DNA from: Microglena sp. YARC
Taxonomy: Eukaryota; Chlorophyta; Chlorophyceae; Chlamydomonadales; Chlamydomonadaceae
Length of the DNA stretch: 64,000 bases
Assembly (NCBI GenBank): GCA_022414725.1
Contig: CM039467.1
Span: 14,495,932 to 14,559,931, forward strand
Direction: 5' to 3'
Shown here one piece after another: positions 11,897 through 18,982 of the stretch. The notes below the pieces were generated by a model, which worked only from the letters and a program-made list of their open reading frames with translations, made no database searches and was not told where the DNA came from. Position 1 is the first letter of the stretch; each line of letters starts with the position of its first letter. The position numbers and the translations under genes were made by a program.

Positions 11897-13430
11897 GCGG
11901 GATGCTGTCCTCCTTCCTGAACTTCCACCTCCCAAATGGAAGCTCTTTCCCGCTGTGGCCCCTGCTGGTCCCCTTGCAGAGGGGCCAGATCCCCTCACTG
12001 GAGAGGACCGTCTTTGGGAGGTCTGGCCCTCTGGCCGGTTACACCCTCTCACCCTTCCTGCCCTTCCCCCCAAGGACACCCCAAGCTGCCCTCATCACCC
12101 TACGCAAGAAACCTCGAGAAGCATGGTTACGGGCAGACTTTGAGGAGCAGCTGATCCAGCAAGGCCTCCCCCCCCACCAGAGGCAAGAGCTCTTGGAACC
12201 ATGGCTGGTTGGTCTTTGGGAGGACCTCCAACTGGACCCAACAACATGGGGTCTCCACCTCCATGATGATACTGAGGTGAACCTTCTTGAACTCTCTGTG
12301 CGCCAAGCACGGCAGGCCCTTCTTCACCAACATATCATGCAACAAAGCCCCAGTTCCCACCATTTTGTGCCAGGTTATACCGAGGAACTTGCTGCTTGGC
12401 CCAGGCTGTGGAGCATTCTACCCCCCTCCACCTTGGACACTCACCCTAGCACTGCCCCTGACCTGGGAGGCCTCCGTGGTCTTGAATCCCGATGGATTGC
12501 CTCAGCAACAGAGAGAGCGCTCGTTGTCACCCCTATTCCAGTCCCCTCCCCTGAAGACCTCCCACAGAACGCTTGGGTGGACTTACAACGTGTCCGCCCC
12601 TCCCGTCCAGGCCCAGCGGAGAGAAACTGCCTCAAGACAAGACGAACCTCAAGTCTCCCTCCCTCTATGTGCAGGCTTTTCGCAGGTGTGGGTACGCCTC
12701 GCTGACAAGACTCTCCACCGTCCTTATACCATCACTTGCCGGAGCTTGCTTCATGGCACCCTGGGCTGCAATGCGTTCCTTGCTCATGTACGAGGACGCT
12801 TCCAACGGTTCAACCAAGACGACCCCCCCTCCATAGTCTGCTCCAGCCCTGACTGCTTGCAGCTGCACACTGCTGACACAATGTCACACGCTTTCTGGAA
12901 TGCCCTGATTCTGCCCCTGTCATAGACTGGCTCCTTTCCACTTGGGAGACCCTCACCGGTGGGCAGCGCCTTCCTCGTTGCCCCTTCTTCCTCCTCGTGA
13001 CGACATCACCGCTTTGGCCCGGGACACCCCCTCCTCCCTCTACCCTAAGGTTGTGGTCCTTCCTGCGTATTACCACCTTGGGCGCGATATGGCAGGTCCG
13101 TTCGTCCCGGGCTGACAGACTGGACCATTCTGAGCCCCTTCACCACAAGGCTATCTGCCTTGCCCTTGGCCACCTTCACCAAGCCATCGCCAGGGACTGG
13201 ATGCGCACCCAGACGGATCTTCGACACCTTGATAATGGCGCCTTCTGTCAAGATTGGTGGCGTGGCCTAGATTGCTCTCTCACAGTGGCTTCCTTTGCAA
13301 GCTTATGGGCCACCCCCCCGATCTATTGCACCATGATTGGGGTCACTCCCGGTGACCAGGAGCCTGATACCCGCACCATGGAAATGACAATCCCCATGGC
13401 CCCAGCGCTCCCTACAATCCCAGACCCAAT
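11897..13430 (+). pseudogene. LINE ORF2 C-terminal region with zinc knuckle (family 1)
   Basis: Homology begins at GGCGGGATGCTGTCC (11897). A long frame to 12705 gives a conserved but unnamed post-RT domain (FHLPNGSSFPLWPLLVPLQR near its start). After a frameshift the next frame gives LLHGTLGCNAFLAHVRGR and a LINE-type knuckle: CSSPDC (about 12840-12857), SHAFW (12888-12902) and, one base out of frame, CPDSAPVIDWLL. This is the usual C..C...H...C pattern at the end of many plant and algal LINE ORF2 proteins. A further frame from about 12997 carries LRLWSFLRITTLGAIW and RLDHSEPLHHKAICLALG. At least two frameshifts make this copy non-functional, or the sequence imperfect. RT and endonuclease are absent. 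Parallel copies lie at 52506-54440 (minus) and 57255 (plus). Confidence 0.8.
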
Positions 13431-13790
13431 CCCAGACCCAGCCCAAGCCCTAGTTCTAGACCCTGATCTAGACCCTGACCCAGATCCAGCCCATTATCCG
13501 GATCTAGACCTTGCTCTAGACACTGACCCAGACCTAGCCCTTTCCCGAACTCTAGACCCTGATCTAGACCCTGACCTAGGTCCAGCCCAAGCCCCAGCTC
13601 TAGGCCCCGATCTTGACCCTGACCTAGATCCAGCCCAAGCCCAAGATCAAGACCCTGCCCCAGAGCAGGATCAGGTTCCAGATTAGGACACAGCACACGA
13701 CAACGTTCCAGATCTGGGGCTAGATCTGGACCAAGATCAAGTTCCAGATCTGCGCTATGATCCAGATCCAGATCTAGATCTTGATACTGT
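13430..13790 (+). repeat. GATCTAGACCCT-type minisatellite encoding an Asp-Pro-Leu tail
   Basis: Reiterated GATCTAGACCCTGA and GACCCAGAC units. Up to 13685 they are open in the frame of the LINE C-terminus and read as (D-P-D-L)-like repeats. The block differs in length between LINE copies (23150-23400, 25015-25110, 30635-30680, 35705-35765, 58395-58720), as expected of a slipping minisatellite. It ends next to a near-perfect 20-bp palindrome centred on AGATCTAGATCT (13768-13787). Confidence 0.85.
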
Positions 13791-14406
13791 CTCTGTCTTC
13801 ATTCCTGTTGTACATGCCCAGACCAGTCTTTTAGGTTTTCGCTTTGCTTCCAGTTGTCTTTCTTCTTTCTGGTTGCCTCCCTGCTTTTGGCTTGTTTTTG
13901 CAGTTTCTCCCTTAGTTTTGCTTCCCCTAGTTCAGTTTCCACCCTTAGTTGCCTCCTTAGTTTCCTCCTCAGTTGCCTCCTTAGTTCCCCCCCCCCCCCC
14001 CCCCCCCCCCCCCTCCCCCCCTTTTTTCTCTTAGTTTCTCGCATAGTTTTTCCTTCTAGTCCTCCTTAGTTTGCATCTCCTCTTTCAGTCTTCTGATCCG
14101 GTGACTGTTAGAGGTTGCAATGTTTTGGCCCCCCCCTTCATAGGTCTTTTTTTCTTAGTAGTCCTAGCCCCTTCTCTTGGGCTTCCTGTTTTTGGCTTCT
14201 TCCTTGCCTCTCTGGTTTGTTTGTCTTCTGTTCCTGTCCTCCTTTGTCCCTTACGTCGCCCAGGTGGTGTCCGTCCCTTAGCTGTCCCTTAGCCGTTCTT
14301 GTCTTTTTCTTTGGTCTTTTCTCCTTGGACACAAAGGGCTAGGTTTTTTCAGTTGCGCCTTTTCCTGGTTCCCCCCTTTGTAAAAAAAAAAAAAAAAAAA
14401 AAAAAA
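13790..14406 (+). mobile_element. LINE family 1 3' UTR and poly(A) tail
   Basis: Pyrimidine-rich 3' UTR with a poly(C) tract (about 13987-14022), the constant segments TCTTCTGATCCGGTGACTG and TTCTCTTGGGCTTCCTGTTT, and the end GGTTCCCCCCTTTGT followed by poly(A) 14382-14406. The same 3' end recurs at 22491, 23400, 25475, 26444, 29490, 31030, 31645, 34568, 36120, 36742 and 58730 on the plus strand, mostly as 5'-truncated tails, and at 16658 on the minus strand. Confidence 0.85.
14331..14381 (+). promoter_or_regulatory. 3' terminal stem-loop of LINE family 1
   Basis: ACAAAGGG (14331-14338) pairs with CCCTTTGT (14374-14381), and the inner CTAGG (14339-14343) pairs with CCTGG (14364-14368, one G-U), leaving an asymmetric TTCCCC bulge and a loop of about 20 nt. 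It ends exactly at the poly(A). Family 2 has the same layout with ACATAGGG/CCCTATGT. By analogy with LINEs whose RT recognises a 3' stem-loop, this is probably the template-recognition signal; that role is inferred. Confidence 0.65.
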
Positions 14407-14642
14407 TCTCAAGGGCAAACCAGACTCCTCCTGTCCATCCCTGTCCCCTTCCTTTTCACCTCCCTACCTCTCCGGTCCCTCCCTCTTCCTCCAGCCCACT
14501 GGCCACCCGACGTCCCTCCACCACCCCTTCCTTACCTCTCTCCGCCATCACCCCTTCCCCATTTTGTACTGATGAGGCCAACTCCCTTATTCTCCCCCCT
14601 TGTCCACCTTCCCTTTCTCCCCCCCCTCCAGCCACCAGCGAT
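14407..14642 (+). other. Pyrimidine-rich leader before the RING-H2 ORF
   Basis: C/T-rich stretch between the LINE poly(A) and the RING ORF. The RING frame is open for about 50 nt upstream of the ATG (…PPPPATSD), so translation could start further upstream or the ORF may be the remnant of a longer one. No other feature seen. Confidence 0.35.
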
Positions 14643-15326
14643 ATGGACTCTCTTTCAGACACCCAGCATGATCCGCTTTGCTGTCCCATTTGTCTCAACC
14701 CCTTTGGGACCGAGCCCCCTTATTGGACACCTTGTGAGCACTCCTTCCACTTCACATGCATCACGACTTGGTTTACTATAGGACACTCCTCGTGTCCTAG
14801 ATGCAGGGGCGACTGCAGCCCAGCCCCCCTCCGATTCGGCATCCAACCTGTTATTGATAGTTACAGCGATGACAACGAAGAGTTCTCCGAACCCTTTTAT
14901 TTTATCCCTCTCATCCCCTCCCCTTCTTCTCTTCCTCCCCCTCCATCCCCTCACGAGGACTTGGCCTCCCTGCTCCTTCCTACTCCTCCCTCTCCCTCAT
15001 CTATCCCCTCGCTTTCTTCTTCCAACTTGGCCCGAGAAAGTGCAGAGGCTTTTCTCCTTCTGAACATTCGTAGAATTATCGCTCCGCCCATGCAGTGCCC
15101 CCAATCCATCCTTCTGGAAACCACCTTCAACAACACCCCTCCTTTTCCGTCCATGCCCATCATCTCAAACCAAGTGCTCTCCTCCCAAGCACTCTTGTGG
15201 CACCGTCTCAAGGACATCCGCTCAGCTCATCAACAACGAGCTCACCTCCCTCCCGCTGCTGTCCCACGACCAAACGCACATTCACCACTACCCCATGACA
15301 GACAAGCTCCCTGCCATGGTCGTTAG
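14643..15326 (+). CDS. RING-H2 finger protein fused to LINE-derived segment
   Basis: A 227-residue ORF. Residues 14-54 match the RING-H2 zinc-binding pattern: C14-x2-C17, C31-x-H33, H36-x2-C39, C51-x2-C54. The usual E2-contact positions are present (I16, W43 in CITTW, P52 in CPRC). RING-H2 domains are known as E3 ubiquitin ligase modules, so that activity is the family expectation. Residues 85-127 are Ser/Pro-rich. From N128 (15024) onward the sequence (NLARESAEAFLLLNIRR) matches a segment in the minus-strand LINE at 54180-54427; upstream of that point there is no match. The ORF is bounded on the left by a LINE poly(A) and on the right by a family 2 poly(T) at 15341. It is therefore either a retroelement protein with a RING domain or a captured host exon. 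The ATG at 14643 is the first in frame. Confidence 0.65.
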   Translation: MDSLSDTQHDPLCCPICLNPFGTEPPYWTPCEHSFHFTCITTWFTIGHSSCPRCRGDCSPAPLRFGIQPVIDSYSDDNEEFSEPFYFIPLIPSPSSLPPPPSPHEDLASLLLPTPPSPSSIPSLSSSNLARESAEAFLLLNIRRIIAPPMQCPQSILLETTFNNTPPFPSMPIISNQVLSSQALLWHRLKDIRSAHQQRAHLPPAAVPRPNAHSPLPHDRQAPCHGR

Positions 15327-15336
15327 AGGCAGAATC

Positions 15337-15340
<4 letters not shown>

Positions 15341-15375
<35 letters not shown>

Positions 15376-15440
15376 TAGGGAGGAACCACGAAAGGGAACA
15401 TCTGATAAAACCTAGCCCTATGTGACCGAGGAAGAAAAAA
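15341..15440 (-). mobile_element. Family 2 retroposon, very short 3' end
   Basis: Poly(T) of 32 (15341-15372), both hairpin arms (ACATAGGG, CCCTATGT) and about 20 bp more, breaking off after GACCGAGGAAGAAAAA. It is an extreme 5' truncation. Confidence 0.75.
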
Positions 15441-16170
15441 ACCGTAACACCACCCTACGAAACTGTGGAGTTTGGACCAGCGCAGCTTTGAGCTACGTGC
15501 TCTGACCTAGGGCCCCATCGCCTGCAACCTGCTGGACGTGTTACTTGCGAACGTGGAAATTTAGCATATGCTGACCTTCGACCTGCGGAATTGATAACTG
15601 GTGCACTTTCGACCCCTGTCTCAGCCAAAGTGACTTGCTATTTATAGCTATCTAAGTACCAATCGTTCCTTCTGCGGAGCTGCGAAGCTACACAAGTTAG
15701 AACTAACTCGCTACCCAAGAAGGTGACACTACCCTGAGAAGCTGCAGAGCTTCGACCAACGCAGCTTTCAGATTCGTGCTTCGACCTAGGGGGCAGCGGC
15801 GTTGCACAATGGTAGCCACTTATCTCATAACATAACATAACTAGAGAACCACCACGAGGGCAGAAATCCGACAGTACTTCCCTACAAGGTTTGCTTAGGG
15901 CCAGGACGCAAAAATACTGAGGAATCGAACCTCACCACCCCCTTCCTACTCTCACAAATAGGGTCGGTACAGCAAGGGTACTGTAGATCACAAGGGATGT
16001 AGAACGCACCACATTTGTAACTCAGCCTGCGTGTCCTGCGATCTAACGCCGCCCCTTAACCGCTAAGGTAAACCTCGGCAAGCCAGGAAAATAGCAATGT
16101 CCAGTGGAACTATGGCCTGGGCGATTTCACGCCCAGACCGGTCTATTTAGGCGAATTTCACGCCCAGACC
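15440..16170. repeat. Spacer with a ~277-bp imperfect direct repeat
   Basis: The segment at 15450-15513 (ACCACCCTACGAAACTGTGG…GACCTAGGG) recurs imperfectly at 15727-15794 (ACACTACCCTGAGAAGCTGC…GACCTAGGG). A TGAGGTTCGATTCCTCA string on the minus strand at about 15920-15936 looks like a tRNA T-arm, but no tRNA can be folded around it. No gene recognised. Confidence 0.4.
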
Positions 16171-16530
16171 AGGTGGTTGTGTGTGTGTGTGTGTGGGGGG
16201 GGGGTATTGGGGTGAGGGGTGTGTTGAGGAGGTATGGGGGGGGGGGGTAAGTTGTAAGAACGTGTGGTGATGGAGGGAGAGTGTGTGGTTATGTGTGATG
16301 TGGTGGAGGAGTGAGTGTGGGTTAGGTGGTGAAGAGGGAAGGTGTGAGTGTGTGTGTTTGGAGGGGGTGATTTACTGGCCCAAACCGGTCTAGGTGACTC
16401 GCACGCCCTGGCCAGGGTTGTTGTGGTGGGGTGGGGGTGAGGGGTGTGATGTGAAGGTTGGTGATGGTTTGTAGTAAGAACGTGTTGTGATAGGGGGGTG
16501 ACTGTGTGGTTATGTGCGGTGTGGTGGGGG
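16085..16530 (+). repeat. G-rich repeat pair with long G runs
   Basis: The segment CGCCCAGACC.GGTCTA…CCAGG.GGTTGTG occurs at about 16130-16180 and again, diverged, at 16380-16420, each followed by G/T-rich sequence. G runs of 8-12 at 16192-16205 and 16235-16247, with GGGG groups between them, are candidate G-quadruplex formers. No ORF of note. Confidence 0.5.
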
Positions 16531-16536
16531 AGTGAG

Positions 16537-16655
16537 CCTGGCGGGATGCTGTCCTCCTTCCTGAACTTCCACCTCCCAAATGGAAGCTCTTTCCCGCCGT
16601 GGCCCCTGCTGGTCCCCTTGCAGAGGGGCCAGATCCCCTCACTGGAGAGGAACGC
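16537..16655 (+). pseudogene. LINE ORF2 fragment, same 5' boundary as the 11897 copy
   Basis: Nearly identical to 11897-12010 (FLNFHLPNGSSFP region) and begins at the same GGCGGGATGCTGTCC string. It breaks off at GGAGAGGA and is joined to an inverted LINE tail. Confidence 0.8.
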
Positions 16656-16657
16656 GC

Positions 16658-16790
16658 CTTTTTTTTTTTACAAAGGAGGGAACCAGGAAAAGGCGCAACT
16701 GATAAAACCTAGCCGTTTGTGACCAAGGAGAAAAGACCAAAGAAAAAGACAAGAAAGACTGAGGGGCAGCTAAGGGATCAAACCTGGATT
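16658..16790 (-). mobile_element. LINE family 1 tail, reverse orientation
   Basis: T-run followed by ACAAAGGAGGGAACCAGG and the rest of the family 1 3' end read on the minus strand; the only minus-strand family 1 tail that I found. Joined to the plus-strand ORF2 fragment, it gives an inverted LINE structure. The 5' hairpin arm reads ACAAACGG here, breaking one pair. Confidence 0.7.
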
Positions 16791-17600
16791 TCATTACTAG
16801 GCCCCCAGAAACTCGGGAGGGAGGCAGGGATAGGGGGTTTAGGGGGGGGGGAAGGTAGACACCTCAGAATCAAAACTTGGCATGCTAGAAAAAAATGGAC
16901 AGCTAGTTAAAACAGAAAATCTACTAACTACTTACTAACCATATACTATTGCCAATGAGTCGGGGGCTGAACTAGAGTATCTTTGAATCCGAGCATGGTG
17001 CAGAATGACCTCATAAAGGCTTCGGGTTGTTACGTTCTGGGAAACATGCCAGACAGTGTTTCAAGTCGTATGGCCAGGTCAAGTTATTATGATAACCCTC
17101 CTATTAAATTGTTTATGGCTTAAATAATCGATTTCAGGCAATTTATCGCTTCTAGGCTGAAATTCTCAAACGAGCCGATGCTTAAGTGAACCGTGGTTAT
17201 TTTACAGTGGAATGCGAGAGAATCGCAGTTTAGTACCGTTAGCATTCAGAAAAGAACCATGCAAAGCATCAGGAACGTACTGGCGTAGCAAGGCCAGGCG
17301 TCAAATCTCGAACTTGCGAATTTCCTACTCAGGACTTGACCGACTAGAGACTCTAGCAGCAGTCGCGAAGAATTCGAAAAGATTTTCGAAAGAACGGAAA
17401 TGAAGAGCAAGGGTACTGTGCTAGAGGAAAGAGTGTATGGCAGTGTCAGTACGATCTGTCAGCCAAAGTAGCTAGTATTTCGGCTAGGAGGCAGAATTCA
17501 GCTTAGGGGCTGAAAACTGCGATGTATCAAAGAAAGATTCCCTTGATTGTTCGATAAGGCTCTAATGCACTATTAATTGAGATGTGCAAAAGGATAGGGC
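16790..17600. other. Spacer, nothing recognised
   Basis: About 800 bp with no match elsewhere in the window and no motif-bearing ORF; the longest plus frame (17212-17403) has no recognisable domain. It includes a run of about nine Gs near 16842-16850. Confidence 0.4.
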
Positions 17601-17604
17601 CCCA

Positions 17605-18982
17605 TTTTTTTTTTTTTTTTTTACATAGGGACGAACCAGGAAAGGGAATATCTGATAAAACCTAGCCCTATGTGACCGAGGAAGAAAAACCAAAGAAGAA
17701 GATTAGAGGACATGGACCAAAAGTCCGCTAAGACAAAAGATCCGAAGACAAAAGACGAAAAGACTAGGGGACAAAAGTCCGAGGGACACAAACTAATTAC
17801 TAGGAGGACAAAGGACAAAGGGCCTTCCGAGCACCACCCCCACCTCCAAGCAACACTGTTTCTCCCCCAACCAATAACACCACTGTAACCTCCAAGAGCA
17901 ACACAGAAAAAGAAGGAAAGGCATGCACCCGAAGGTCTTGCAGATCTAAGATTAAAACACTGCAGGGCATCACTCCTGTAACAGGCCAGTGCATCAGGGC
18001 ATCACTCCTTTAGCAAACCAGCACCATACTCTCAGCAGCCTAGTAACATGTCGCTAGGTCACCCATGCAGATCAGCAAGCTCTGCAAAGACGACCAGAGC
18101 GCGGCATGCAACAAAAAAACAGGACAGGGCCAAAGCTAACACTAACAGGTAACTAAAAAAAAAATCGAAAGAAGCAAATCAAACTCCTTAGAAAACGTCC
18201 TGGACGGTGAAAGGGTAGAACCCCCACAAGATCCACTGACCAGCAAGGAAAAACCTTAAAAGGCGCACTAAAGCAGCTAGCAAATATACCGGTAGCCTGT
18301 GCATCAGGGCATCACTCCATTAGCATGTCAGCGCAGTCTATCAGCAGCCTAGTATCAAGCCACTTAGGTCGCCGATGCAAATCAGCAAGCTCTGCAAAGA
18401 CAACCAAACGCGGCATGTCTACGGTTCAAAGGTAGCGGGTAAACAAGGTAACAAAAACTATGTAGCTTCCTAAGTAAGCCTCCTGAAACCTGCAGACGCA
18501 AGAAAGAAACAACACGGTACAGGGCATCACTCCTATAACAGTCCAGTGCATCAGGGCATCACTCCCATCAGCAGACCGGCGTGCCAGCTCAGCTGTCAAG
18601 TAGCATGCCACTGTCTTCTCCAATGCAGACCAGCAAGCTCTGTAAGGAAGAAGACCAAAGCAGGGCATGCTACTGATAAACAGGTCCGGGAAAAAGCAAA
18701 CAAAAACAGTCTTCAGGGCAGGAGCAGCAGATCCACCCCAAAAAACTACTATCCAGCCCTCTAGGGCAGCAAAATGCTAAGACAAATTGTATCGCTATGG
18801 TTTCCAACCAATGTCACACTCAAGGATCGGCAAGTCTCTAATTAGAGAACAAGAAGATGCTGACCAATGCAGACCTTCAAAAGGAGACCTGCTGACTGAG
18901 AATTCAAGAAAGAGGGAATGAGTCTCAACAGCACAACACCTGTCTAAGGCCAAAAAACACTAAAAAATAGCAAAGTTATAAG
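17605..18982 (-). mobile_element. Family 2 retroposon, longest copy, abutting satellite array 1
   Basis: Poly(T) 17605-17622, hairpin arms, then about 1.35 kb of body. Three internal imperfect repeats are anchored by CAGCAAGCTCTG at about 18072, 18381 and 18629, each followed by a CCA..GC.GGGCATG-like string and accompanied by GGGCATCACTCC motifs. The 5' end in element sense (about 18835-18980: AGAACAAGAAGATGCTGACC… to AAAAACACTAAAAAATAG) runs directly into the first satellite monomer. The same end segment precedes satellite array 2 at 36886-37015. No coding frame is convincing. Confidence 0.75.

Noticed and set aside
13412..13696. Minus-strand 94-codon Gly/Leu-rich frame opposite the Asp-Pro repeat
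   Set aside because: Shadow of the hexameric-type minisatellite coded on the plus strand.
15920..16080. tRNA-like T-arm (GGTTCGATTCC, minus strand) and an A-box-like TTAGCGGTTAAGG upstream
   Set aside because: Spacing is too long and no acceptor or anticodon stem can be formed; probably chance or a very old SINE.
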